Shown here: positions 7,086 through 14,758 of the stretch, piece after piece
Layout of the letters: every line of letters starts with the position of its first letter
Numbering within the stretch: the stretch's first letter is position 1
NCBI GenBank assembly: GCA_022425445.1
Contig: JAKMFM010000064.1
Span: 1 to 16,462 of the forward strand
DNA from: Planktomarina sp.
Lineage (GTDB): Bacteria > Pseudomonadota > Alphaproteobacteria > Rhodobacterales > Rhodobacteraceae
Length of the DNA: 16,462 nt
Reading direction: 5' to 3'
Notes under the pieces: generated by a model
Databases searched by the model: none
What the model was told of the DNA's origin: nothing
The model's input: the letters and a program-made list of their open reading frames with translations, nothing else
Translations under genes and position numbers: made by a program

Positions 7086-7985
7086 ATGATTAAAAGCCAA
7101 ATCACACTCAAGCAGCTTGAGGCGTTTGCCTTCGTCGTGGATACTGGCACGTTTCGTGCTGCGGCTTTTGCGCTTGGAACCACGCAGCCAAATATTTCTG
7201 CGCGCATCACCGCGCTTGAATCTGCTCTCAACGTCACCTTGCTAATCCGCGATGCGGGTTCGGTGCGATTGACTGCGGATGGAGAAAAATTACTTGTCAA
7301 AACCCGTGAGGTCTTGTGGGCTGGAGAAGCTCTCATAGAAGAAGCTGGTCGTCAGGATTTGATCGAAGAAACCTTGCGGCTCGGCGTGACAGAGCTTGTG
7401 GCCTGTACGTGGCTGCAAGGCTTCCTCCGCTTGATGCGGGAGGCGTACCCCAAATTGCGGATCCAGCTAGAAGTTAATCTTTCAACAGCAATTGAGGCAA
7501 GGTTTGCGGAGGGGCAGCTTGATCTTGCGCTTCAAACCGGACCGTTCAAATCAAAGACACTGACAAACGATGCCTTGGGTCAAGAAAACTATTGTTGGGT
7601 CGTCAATTCGGACTTGGTCAATCAGATGAGCGCAAAGCCGACCTTAGCCGAGCTATTTGATTTGACGATTTTGACCCACGCAAAACACACACAGGCATGC
7701 GCCGCTTTGCACGGCCTTGCAACAGAGCGAGGACTACGAAGCGAAAGGATTGTTCATTCCAGCGCTTTATCAGCCTGCGTGCCGATGGCGCTTGAAGGGC
7801 TGGGAGTTGCTTTGTTGCCTGAACGGCTTGTGGCCTCCGAATTGGCATCAGGCGAGTTACACAGGGTGGACTCCGAGTGGCTGCCCAAACCTTTATTTTT
7901 TTATGCACGCTACGCACCAGCGAGAGCCGCGCTTTATGTGGCAAAAGCCGCGCAGATCGCGAAAACTGCGATACAACTTCCTTAG
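7086..7985 (+). CDS. LysR-family transcriptional regulator
   Basis: A 299-residue LysR-type protein. The N-terminal winged helix-turn-helix is clear at residues 5-62: ITLKQLEAFAFVVDTGTFRA, then TTQPNISARITALESAL, then the wing VRLTADG. A linker helix and a two-lobed LysR substrate domain follow (LRLGVTELVACTWL near 100, DLALQTGPF near 150, EGLGVALLPE near 240). I prefer the ATG at 7086 over the in-frame GTG at 7077 because GGTGA at 7076-7080 makes a good ribosome site five bases before the ATG. It lies between the divergent M20D hydrolase and the hydantoinase operon, so it is the obvious local regulator of both. LysR proteins of this kind usually respond to a pathway intermediate; which one is not visible. 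The stop is shared with a small perfect hairpin. Confidence 0.93.
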   Translation: MIKSQITLKQLEAFAFVVDTGTFRAAAFALGTTQPNISARITALESALNVTLLIRDAGSVRLTADGEKLLVKTREVLWAGEALIEEAGRQDLIEETLRLGVTELVACTWLQGFLRLMREAYPKLRIQLEVNLSTAIEARFAEGQLDLALQTGPFKSKTLTNDALGQENYCWVVNSDLVNQMSAKPTLAELFDLTILTHAKHTQACAALHGLATERGLRSERIVHSSALSACVPMALEGLGVALLPERLVASELASGELHRVDSEWLPKPLFFYARYAPARAALYVAKAAQIAKTAIQLP

Positions 7986-8002
7986 ATCAATAAAATTGAT
8001 CT
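7984..8002. terminator. Perfect 8-base hairpin overlapping the LysR stop
   Basis: AGATCAAT and ATTGATCT are exact inverted arms around AAA, beginning at the last bases of the LysR stop codon. The stem is AT-rich and has no T tract after it, so termination would be weak. It lies 79 bases before hydantoinase A and could equally be an operator for that operon or an RNA processing site. The structure is certain and the role is inference. Confidence 0.4.
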
Positions 8003-8080
8003 GCCTGAGAAATTTAATCGATTTGATTTGTTGATGCGTTTTAGGCCATCTACTCGGGCAATCTATTGTAGGAGCCCAAA

Positions 8081-10168
8081 ATGGCAGTACCTTACGTTCG
8101 CCTCGGCGTTGATATTGGCGGCACATTTACTGACGTTGTATTGGAAAAGGATGGCGTGCCATTTTCAATAAAGGTCCTGACAACGTATTCTGCTCCTGAA
8201 AATGCAATCATTGACGGGATGCATCAGGTGTGTGCCAAGGCGGGTGTGACCCCTGCGCAGATTGACCAGATCATTCACGGCACCACGCTTGCCACGAATG
8301 CGTTGATTGAACGCCGGGGAGCAAAGACGGCTCTGATCACCACGGAAGGGTTCCGCGATGTGATCGAGATGCGAACGGAGTCGCGGTTTGAGCAATATGA
8401 TCTGAACCTAAACCTGCCCGACCCACTGTTGCCGCGTCAGATGCGGTTCACTGTAGCAGGCCGCGTGGATGCCAATGGTAAAATCCTTGTTGATATGGAT
8501 CGCGCCGAGGTTGAAGCGATTGTTGATCAGATTGCCGAAGGTGGATTTGAGAGTGTCGCTGTCGGTCTGATCCACTCCTACCTAAACCCGACACACGAAC
8601 AGCTTGTGCGTGACGTGCTGGCTGAAAAATTACCCAATGTTGCAGTGTCAATCTCGTCCGAAGTGTCGCCCCAAATGCGGGAGTACGAACGCTTCAACAC
8701 TGTCGTCGCGAATGCCTATATCAAACCCTTGATGGCCTCTTATCTGGGTCGTCTTGGTGACCGTTTAAACGATGAAGGCGTGTCCTGCCGCATCTTTTTG
8801 ATGCACTCTGGTGGTGGGGTCATTTCAATCCAGAACGCAGCCGACTTTCCGGTGCGCTTGGTCGAATCCGGCCCTGCAGGCGGCGCAGTTTTTGCGGCAC
8901 ACATTGCGGCGCGCTATGGTCTGGACAAAGTGCTGTCCTTCGACATGGGCGGTACGACCGCCAAAATCTGCTTGATCAAGAACCAGACCCCCAAAACAAG
9001 CCGTGTTTTTGAAGTGGCGCGTACGTATCGCTTCAAGAAAGGCTCTGGCATGCCGATCTCGATCCCTGTGATCGACATGGTGGAAATCGGTGCCGGTGGT
9101 GGTTCGCTGGCGCATGTCGATGCGTTGCAACAGATCCGCGTTGGTCCCAAAAGCGCAGGCTCCGAACCGGGCCCTGCCTGCTATGGGCGACATGGTACGC
9201 GCCCTGCTGTAACGGACGCGGATCTTGTTTTGGGCAAGCTTGATCCTGAGAATTTTGCCGGTGGCTCGATCAAACTGCTCCCCGATGCCTCATGCACCGC
9301 GATAGCAGAATATGTCGGCACAAAGCTTGATATGGACGCAGTCGAAGCGGCGTTTGGCATTGCAGAAGTTGTCGACGAAAATATGGCCAATGCCGCACGC
9401 GTTCACGCCGTTGAAAACGGCGAAGATCTGTCCGAATACACGATGATCGCCTTTGGTGGAGCGGCACCGCTGCATGCAGGCCGTCTGTGTGAAGAGCTGG
9501 GCGTTGAGCGTCTGCTGGTTCCACTGGGTGCAGGTGTTGGCTCCGCGATCGGATTCTTGTGTGCGCCGTTTAGTTTCGAAGCCAACAGGTCCGTCTATAT
9601 GAAACTGTCAGACTTTGACGGTCCGCGGATCAAGTCTTTGCTTTCCGATCTCAAGGCTGAGGCCACAGGTTTCGTGCGGACTTGCGACGCAGTCAGCCCG
9701 ATCCTGTCAGAGTTCAAAGTCTACATGCGCTACACAGGTCAAGGATGGGAGATCCCGATTGCGTTGACCGAAGATCAAGCGATGAACCCCGATGCGGCGA
9801 CGTTTGAGGCACGGTTTATTGCGGATTACACCAAGCTCTTTGGCCGCCCTGTTGCGGGTATGGATATCGAAATCACTGTCTGGTCGGTCAATGCCACGAC
9901 CCCGCCACAAAAAGTTGCACGCGTGGCTGAAACCAGCGGCAAAGCGCAGGCAACAATAGTGGGTGGACGTGATTTGTTTGATGGGGCCGCGGGCAAGTTT
10001 TTGAGTGCAGATGTTGTGAACCGCTCCGATATGTCGACGGGCGAAAGAGCCGTTGGGCCAGTGGCTGTGGTTGAGAATGAAACCACGATCATTGTTCCAG
10101 CCAGCCGAGACGCCATCCGCCAACCCGACGGCTGCATCGACATCATCATCAAAGGAGTGGATCAATGA
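8081..10168 (+). CDS. hyuA: Hydantoinase/oxoprolinase subunit A (HyuA-type)
   Basis: This 695-residue protein is the ATP-using subunit of the hydantoinase A / 5-oxoprolinase / acetone carboxylase superfamily. The actin-like nucleotide-binding elements are visible: DIGGTFTDVVLEKDG from Asp11 (phosphate 1), GTTLATNALIERRGAK near residues 67-82, ESGPAGGA near 263-270, and FDMGGTTAKICLI from Phe287 (phosphate 2). The characteristic GAGGGSLAHVD, SEPGPACYGR and TDADLVLGKL stretches follow. With HyuB it would open a hydantoin-, N-methylhydantoin- or 5-oxoproline-like ring at the cost of ATP in the cytosol. An AGGAG ribosome site precedes the ATG by eight bases. It is the first gene of the operon and overlaps hyuB by ATGA. 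The length is normal for the N-methylhydantoinase A type; the exact substrate cannot be assigned by sight. Confidence 0.92.
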   Translation: MAVPYVRLGVDIGGTFTDVVLEKDGVPFSIKVLTTYSAPENAIIDGMHQVCAKAGVTPAQIDQIIHGTTLATNALIERRGAKTALITTEGFRDVIEMRTESRFEQYDLNLNLPDPLLPRQMRFTVAGRVDANGKILVDMDRAEVEAIVDQIAEGGFESVAVGLIHSYLNPTHEQLVRDVLAEKLPNVAVSISSEVSPQMREYERFNTVVANAYIKPLMASYLGRLGDRLNDEGVSCRIFLMHSGGGVISIQNAADFPVRLVESGPAGGAVFAAHIAARYGLDKVLSFDMGGTTAKICLIKNQTPKTSRVFEVARTYRFKKGSGMPISIPVIDMVEIGAGGGSLAHVDALQQIRVGPKSAGSEPGPACYGRHGTRPAVTDADLVLGKLDPENFAGGSIKLLPDASCTAIAEYVGTKLDMDAVEAAFGIAEVVDENMANAARVHAVENGEDLSEYTMIAFGGAAPLHAGRLCEELGVERLLVPLGAGVGSAIGFLCAPFSFEANRSVYMKLSDFDGPRIKSLLSDLKAEATGFVRTCDAVSPILSEFKVYMRYTGQGWEIPIALTEDQAMNPDAATFEARFIADYTKLFGRPVAGMDIEITVWSVNATTPPQKVARVAETSGKAQATIVGGRDLFDGAAGKFLSADVVNRSDMSTGERAVGPVAVVENETTIIVPASRDAIRQPDGCIDIIIKGVDQ

Positions 10169-11874
10169 GCAAACAGCATTCAAAGGTTGCCTATCAGGTG
10201 ATGTGGAATCGTCTGATCTCGGTCGTGGAAGAGCAGGCGCAGGCCCTTGTGCGCACGGCATTTTCGACTTCTGTACGCGAAGCGGGTGATCTCTCAGCGG
10301 GTGTCTATGATGTGGATGGCAATATGCTGGCACAGGCGGTGACTGGGACACCCGGCCACGTCAATGCGATGGCCGACGCGGTGCCACATTTCATCCGCAG
10401 GATTGGGCGCAACAATATCCATGACGGCGATGTCTATATCACCAATGATCCATGGGAAGGCACAGGGCATCTGCACGACATAACAATGGTCACGCCGTCC
10501 TTCCATGACGGCGCTCTGGTCGGTTTCTTCGCATGCACCGCGCATATTGTGGATATTGGCGGACGCGGGTTCGGGGCGGACGCGCATAGTGTCTATGAAG
10601 AGGGTCTTTACATTCCGATCATGAAATTTGCGAACAAAGGCAAGGTCGATGAAACCCTGACGCGCATTATCCGCGGCAACGTACGCGAACCAGACCAGTT
10701 GATTGGCGACATCTACGCTCTCACCACCTGTAACGAGATCGGCCATCGTCGGCTTGTCGATATGATGGCAGAGTTTTCCCTTGCGGATCTGAACGGTATT
10801 GCCGAGTTCATCCTCGTCAATTCCCGCCGCGCAACCCTTAAGAGGATCGCGGCCTTGCCGCAGCAATCCGCCACTGGCGAGATGAAAATGGACGGTTTTG
10901 ATCGCCCCATTACGCTGAAAGTGAAGGTGAGTGTTGAAGGCGACAGAATTGTCTCGGATTTCACGGGCTCGTCCGGCCTCGACAAAAAGGGGATCAATTG
11001 CCCGCTGGTCTACGCGAAGGCCTATGCCTGCTATGCACTTAAGGTCGCCATTGCGCCTGAAATTCCAAACAATGCGGCCTCGCTCGCGCCGTTCGAGATT
11101 AATGCTCCTGAGAACTCAATCGTGAACGCGCTGCATCCTGCGCCAGTCGCGTTACGCCATATCGTCGGGCATTTTGTGCCGGATGCGGTTTATGATGCCT
11201 TCGACAAGATCGTACCTGGTTTGGTGCCAGCGGAGGGCGCAGGCTGCCTTTGCAATTTCCAGGTTTCCCTGCGCCCTCGCACGGATGCGCCAGCCCCGGA
11301 AGATGCGCGCCGCTCAGAGGTTTTGACCTTTAATTCAGGCGGATCAGGGGCGCGGCCCGACCATGATGGTTTAAACGCAACCGCCTTTCCATCCGGCGTG
11401 ATGACGATGCCGATCGAGGCCACCGAACACGCAGGCCCCGTCATTATCTGGCGCAAAGAATTGCGGCCTGATTCCGGCGGCGTTGGCAAGACACGTGGAG
11501 GCCTCGGACAATACATGGAAGTTGGCGCGCAGGAAGGGCATGAGTTTGACATCCAAGCGATGTTTGACCGCGTTGAACATCCTGCCCGCGGCAGACGCGG
11601 TGGCGGTGCAGGCGCACCAACCACGATTTCCCAAGACGACGGCTCAGCAATGAACGGCAAAGGCAAACAGTTCGTTGCACACGGGCGCCGCGTCGTCATG
11701 GCCTTTCCCGGTGGCGCTGGCTACGGCGACCCTGCCGAGCGATCCGTTGAGTTGGTCAAACGTGATTTGGCGCGCGGGTACATCTCAGCCGAGACAGCCT
11801 CTAAAAATTACAACCTATCGGCAGCAGACATAGCAGAGGTACAAGCGGCCGTGGCACGAGGAGATTCACTATGA
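10165..11874 (+). CDS. hyuB: Hydantoinase/oxoprolinase subunit B (HyuB-type)
   Basis: The 569-residue partner of HyuA belongs to the hydantoinase B / oxoprolinase family. Family marks are REAGDLSAGVYDVDGNMLAQ near residue 35, GHVNAMADAVPHF near 64, DVYITNDPWEGTGHLHD near 88-104, FTGSSGLDKKGINCPL near 266, NSGGSGARPDHDGLNAT near 392 and the late ELRPDSGGVGKTRGGLGQ. These are the conserved catalytic-domain segments of the B subunit. It forms a hetero-oligomer with HyuA for ATP-dependent amide-ring hydrolysis. Its start overlaps the hyuA stop (ATGA at 10165-10168), with an AGGAGTGG ribosome site inside hyuA, and its stop overlaps the next start, so the three genes are translationally coupled. 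The length is close to normal for a stand-alone B subunit. Family sure, substrate open. Confidence 0.92.
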   Translation: MSKQHSKVAYQVMWNRLISVVEEQAQALVRTAFSTSVREAGDLSAGVYDVDGNMLAQAVTGTPGHVNAMADAVPHFIRRIGRNNIHDGDVYITNDPWEGTGHLHDITMVTPSFHDGALVGFFACTAHIVDIGGRGFGADAHSVYEEGLYIPIMKFANKGKVDETLTRIIRGNVREPDQLIGDIYALTTCNEIGHRRLVDMMAEFSLADLNGIAEFILVNSRRATLKRIAALPQQSATGEMKMDGFDRPITLKVKVSVEGDRIVSDFTGSSGLDKKGINCPLVYAKAYACYALKVAIAPEIPNNAASLAPFEINAPENSIVNALHPAPVALRHIVGHFVPDAVYDAFDKIVPGLVPAEGAGCLCNFQVSLRPRTDAPAPEDARRSEVLTFNSGGSGARPDHDGLNATAFPSGVMTMPIEATEHAGPVIIWRKELRPDSGGVGKTRGGLGQYMEVGAQEGHEFDIQAMFDRVEHPARGRRGGGAGAPTTISQDDGSAMNGKGKQFVAHGRRVVMAFPGGAGYGDPAERSVELVKRDLARGYISAETASKNYNLSAADIAEVQAAVARGDSL

Positions 11875-13082
11875 ACACCCAAACTCCCAAAAACACATCT
11901 TATGACGTGGTTATCATCGGCGGGGCGATGATGGGCGCATCCGCCGCTTGGTTCTTGTCCGATGACAAAAATTTTGACGGCAAGGTCTTGGTCGTCGATC
12001 GCGATTTAACTTACGAAAACACGTCAACGATGCACACCAACTCTTGCATGCGGCAACAGTTTTCAGGCGACTTGAACGTGCGGATAAGCCAATTTGCCGC
12101 TGACTTCGTGAAAAACCTACCCCGCTATATGGGCAACGACGACCGTGTGCCTGACCTGTCGATCCGATCATTTGGCTACATGTATTTGGCGGATAACGAA
12201 GGCTTCGCTGATGTGTTGCGCGAAAGCCAGAAGGTGCAGCTGGATGCAGGTGCCGCGACGCAACTGATGACCCCCGATCAGATCAAAATGGCCTATCCAT
12301 TCTACAATGTCGACGACATCGTTTTGGGGTCTATCAATCTGGTCGACGAAGGGTTTTGGGACGCCACGGCTGTCTTTGACTGGTGGCGCAAATCCGCCCG
12401 TGAACGCGGCGTCGAATATATCGAAAACGAAGTCGTTGCGGTGAACAAAAACGCAAGTGGCAGCCGCGTCGAAAGCGTCACGTTAAAATCCGGTGAGGTC
12501 ATCACCTGCGGCCAAGTCCTGAACGCATCTGGCCCTCGAGCTGACATTACTGCGCGCATGGCCGGCATCGAAGTGCCGGTTGAGCCGCGCAAACGCTTTT
12601 CGTGGATTTTCTCCGCCGAACAACCGTTAGACCGAGATTTGCCACTTACGATCGACCCTTCAGGTGTCCACGTGCGTGAAAACGGTGGCGGTACATATCA
12701 ATGCGGTGGCCATTCAGACATCGATCCCGCCGTCGATCCAGATGATTTCATAATGGATCACAGCATCTGGGAAAAACACGTCTGGCCAATCCTTGCCACA
12801 CGCATTCCTCAGTTCGAAGCGATCAAAGTGCAATCCGAATGGGCGGGGCACTACGCCTATAACACCTTCGATCATAATGCGATTTTGGGGCCACATATGG
12901 AAGTTGAAAACTTCTTCTTCCTCAACGGTTTCTCCGGTCATGGGCTGCAACAATCCCCTGCCATGGGCCGCGGAACCGCCGAGATTATGGTGCATGGCAA
13001 ATACCAAACGCTCGACATGACGCAATTCCATTTTGATCGCATTCCCGCAGGTCGCAAGATCATCGAAAAGGCGATTATCTGA
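11871..13082 (+). CDS. FAD-dependent amine oxidoreductase (DAO family, FOXRED1-like)
   Basis: A 403-residue flavoprotein of the D-amino acid oxidase / sarcosine oxidase fold. The N-terminal Rossmann motif reads VVIIGGAMMGASAAWFL, with Gly17 and Gly22 present but Ala19 at the usual second glycine. A NSCMRQQFS segment near residue 55 matches the GGICQQFS region of FOXRED1, and the C-terminus (FSGHGLQQSPAMGRG, then FHFDRIP and a terminal AII) closely resembles the FOXRED1 end. It probably oxidises a secondary or N-methyl amine such as sarcosine or a related amino acid; electron acceptor and substrate are unknown. Its start overlaps hyuB by ATGA and a GAGGAG-like ribosome site lies upstream. Context fits oxidation of an N-methyl amino acid released after ring opening. 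A truncated aldolase start overlaps its stop. Confidence 0.88.
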   Translation: MNTQTPKNTSYDVVIIGGAMMGASAAWFLSDDKNFDGKVLVVDRDLTYENTSTMHTNSCMRQQFSGDLNVRISQFAADFVKNLPRYMGNDDRVPDLSIRSFGYMYLADNEGFADVLRESQKVQLDAGAATQLMTPDQIKMAYPFYNVDDIVLGSINLVDEGFWDATAVFDWWRKSARERGVEYIENEVVAVNKNASGSRVESVTLKSGEVITCGQVLNASGPRADITARMAGIEVPVEPRKRFSWIFSAEQPLDRDLPLTIDPSGVHVRENGGGTYQCGGHSDIDPAVDPDDFIMDHSIWEKHVWPILATRIPQFEAIKVQSEWAGHYAYNTFDHNAILGPHMEVENFFFLNGFSGHGLQQSPAMGRGTAEIMVHGKYQTLDMTQFHFDRIPAGRKIIEKAII

Positions 13083-13234
13083 TGCCACTGGCGACGAATC
13101 CTTTCACCCAAGAGGTAGCTGCTGGCAACGCACAGATTGGTCGTTGGCTCAGCCAATGCAGCAAATTTATTGCCATGCGTTGGCCATGTCTTCGACGCCT
13201 TCAGATGCGATTATGTCTGGCTAAGAAAGTTTGA
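13082..13234 (+). pseudogene. HpcH/HpaI-type aldolase, truncated and frameshifted
   Basis: An ATG at 13082 overlaps the preceding stop as TGATG. The first residues read MPLATNPFTQEVAAG then QIGRWLS, the signature start of HpcH/HpaI aldolases (NPF...AAG..QIG.W.S). After about residue 24 the frame degenerates, while the frame one base on carries ANAANLLPCVGHVFDAFRCDY, which fits the next family segment (LAN...E..AG.GFDAF..D.EH). So one indel is followed by loss of the rest, including the metal site and the catalytic Arg region. The open frame ends at 13232-13234 after 50 codons. Such aldolases cleave 4-hydroxy-2-oxo acids or related compounds to pyruvate or glyoxylate plus an aldehyde. It was very likely the fourth gene of the hydantoinase operon. 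Confidence 0.65.
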
Positions 13235-13339
13235 GGCATTGGAGGTTGCAGTCTCAACCCATTATGTAAGCAATGTGATGGGCCTGTCGGGGTCCAAACC
13301 TGCCATTCCATCAGATCCTTGACCGTCATGCCGTCCGCA
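13235..13339. other. Short region between aldolase remnant and desaturase stop
   Basis: About 100 bases separate the decayed aldolase from the convergent desaturase stop. An imperfect inverted repeat spans its left edge (GTTTGAG at 13229-13235 against CTCAACC at 13253-13259, one mismatch). I see no T tract and no recognisable gene. It may hold the junction of the deletion that removed the aldolase body. Confidence 0.35.
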
Positions 13340-14326
13340 TCATCTGGCATCATTCGTAAATTTTTTGCGCCGTTCGCGAATTTTGGCGTCAGATTCAACC
13401 GTGCCATCATGGAATGAGCCAAACCACTTGTCCCACGGCAATTCGAGCGATCCGTAGTTACATTCGAAATAGCGATGATGCATTTGATGGTGGAAGGTGC
13501 CCAGCTTTAATCGGTTCTTATCCTTGATCACCATGCCTTCAAACCCGGTGTGGGTCGTCGCGGCGGTCAACGCATAGTATTGCAAATGAAACAGAATATG
13601 GACGGGGTGCGCTGCGACAACAAAGTGGACCAAAACAGATCCAAGAAAGATCAGGTGTTCGACAGGGTGCATCGACAAACCCGACCATGGCCCTACGTTA
13701 ATATTGCGATGGTGCAGCGCATGGACATGTTTATACAGAAAAGGGATGTGGAGCGCGCGGTGAATCCAGTAAAAATAAAAGCTCTCCCAGACCGGGATCA
13801 AGAGAAACACTACGACGAACCAAACCGGATGTGCGGCCCATGTCAGCATGGGGGCATAACCGTTGGCCATAGCCCAGAACATCAGCACCTCATAGGCCGT
13901 CCAGACGGTGACACCGCTGGTAATTGTCCAAAATATATTGTCGCGTATTTGCCCGCCTAATGTGAACTGCCGCCCATTTTTCATGAGCGGGCGCGCATCA
14001 AATTTCAACGCTTGCCCTTGTTTTGTGAAGGTGAAAAAATACGTATGAAGCCCACCTGCAACCAGTGTCATCAAGATCACGTTGCGGATAAACATTTCTG
14101 CAACCCATCCGATGGCTAGAGTGCGTGTCACCTCCAACGGCGGCTGGAACCAATAAAATGAGATGAACGCGATCCCAACGAGGATCAGCTTTTCAGTAAC
14201 GAAAAACCACGAATTGAATACCCATTTCACCATTTCCACTGGGCGGGGCGGCCAACTGAAGAACGGTGAAACTTGTAGCGGCACATTAGGCGTGTGGTTC
14301 CAGCCTTTGAGCGGAGCGTCAGACAT
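13340..14326 (-). CDS. Fatty acid hydroxylase / sterol desaturase family membrane protein
   Basis: A 328-residue integral membrane diiron oxygenase. The eight-histidine signature is complete: HRALH at 189-193, HVHALHH at 200-206 and HHQMHH at 279-284, with added histidines around 220-224 and 240-259. Several hydrophobic segments (about 40-60, 75-95, 130-155 and 165-185) would anchor it in the inner membrane. The family hydroxylates or desaturates lipids and sterol-like molecules with O2; the substrate here is unknown. I chose the ATG at 14326 because GAGG lies six bases upstream of it; an ATG at 14338 would add four residues and lacks a ribosome site. It converges on the hydantoinase operon, so a shared role is not implied. 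The AT-rich stretch upstream probably holds its promoter. Confidence 0.88.
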   Translation of the reverse strand: MSDAPLKGWNHTPNVPLQVSPFFSWPPRPVEMVKWVFNSWFFVTEKLILVGIAFISFYWFQPPLEVTRTLAIGWVAEMFIRNVILMTLVAGGLHTYFFTFTKQGQALKFDARPLMKNGRQFTLGGQIRDNIFWTITSGVTVWTAYEVLMFWAMANGYAPMLTWAAHPVWFVVVFLLIPVWESFYFYWIHRALHIPFLYKHVHALHHRNINVGPWSGLSMHPVEHLIFLGSVLVHFVVAAHPVHILFHLQYYALTAATTHTGFEGMVIKDKNRLKLGTFHHQMHHRYFECNYGSLELPWDKWFGSFHDGTVESDAKIRERRKKFTNDAR

Positions 14327-14376
14327 GTTGGACCTCATGAAGATGGCGTTAAGCACACAATGGCACGGCCTTCATC

Positions 14377-14392
14377 ATATTAAAAATAATAT
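14377..14392. promoter_or_regulatory. AT-rich palindrome upstream of the desaturase gene
   Basis: ATATTA and TAATAT are exact inverted arms around AAAA. It lies about 50 bases upstream of the desaturase ATG, where a -10 region or a regulator site is expected, and its composition contrasts with the neighbouring GC-rich sequence. A promoter role is inferred from position only; no convincing -35 was found. Confidence 0.35.
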
Positions 14393-14458
14393 TATGACAC
14401 GCGCGACTGCACTGAGGCCTTTTTTTGTGGGGGACACCAAGCCTGAAGGGGCTACTTC

Positions 14459-14758
14459 TCAATAGCCTGGTTCGAGGTAGTGCTTTTGGAATGACTGGAA
14501 TGATACTTGTCTGGCAACAGTAGCCCCATTGGGCACTTCATTGATGATGACGTGGTAGTGGTTTACGCCACCTTCTAGAGCTAAAGTTCCAGCTCTCTCA
14601 TATAGCGCGTGAGTTATAACTATAGACGCACCAGATAACACCAATAGTTCTATTACATTTCCAAAATCGCAAGAACCGCCAAACACCAACAGACATTTCT
14701 GGTGGACAATCCCATGCGTCTTTATTGGGCGTCAGCGGGCTAAACTCAACGGCAAATA
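14459..14758 (-). pseudogene. Unrecognised, possibly frameshifted reading frame
   Basis: The minus strand has an open frame ending at 14459 whose tail reads like genuine protein (VNHYHVIINEVPNGATVA, then SFQSFQKHYLEPGY), not like the arginine- and cysteine-rich shadows elsewhere. Its only start is a TTG at 14689. Just upstream, another frame reads VFAVEFSPLTPNKDAWDCPP and then EMSVGV, also protein-like, and the two would join by one frameshift near 14685-14690. I do not recognise the family. The stretch is AT-richer than its neighbours and lies between the desaturase promoter region and the isomerase stop. It could be a decayed gene, a small real gene starting at the TTG, or chance. Confidence 0.3.

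Noticed and set aside
9707..10351. Minus-strand 214-codon frame across the hyuA-hyuB junction
   Set aside because: It is opposite two well supported genes, and its His/Arg/Pro-rich content is typical of a shadow.
13201..13422. Minus-strand 73-codon frame near the desaturase 3' end
   Set aside because: It overlaps the desaturase in another frame and the aldolase remnant; no family was recognised and no ribosome site is evident.
13550..13960. Plus-strand 136-codon frame inside the desaturase gene
   Set aside because: It is opposite a complete histidine-motif desaturase and has no recognisable domain.
14401..14458. T-run after GAGGCC as a rho-independent terminator
   Set aside because: No stable stem precedes the T tract, and the flanking genes are not oriented to end there on the plus strand.
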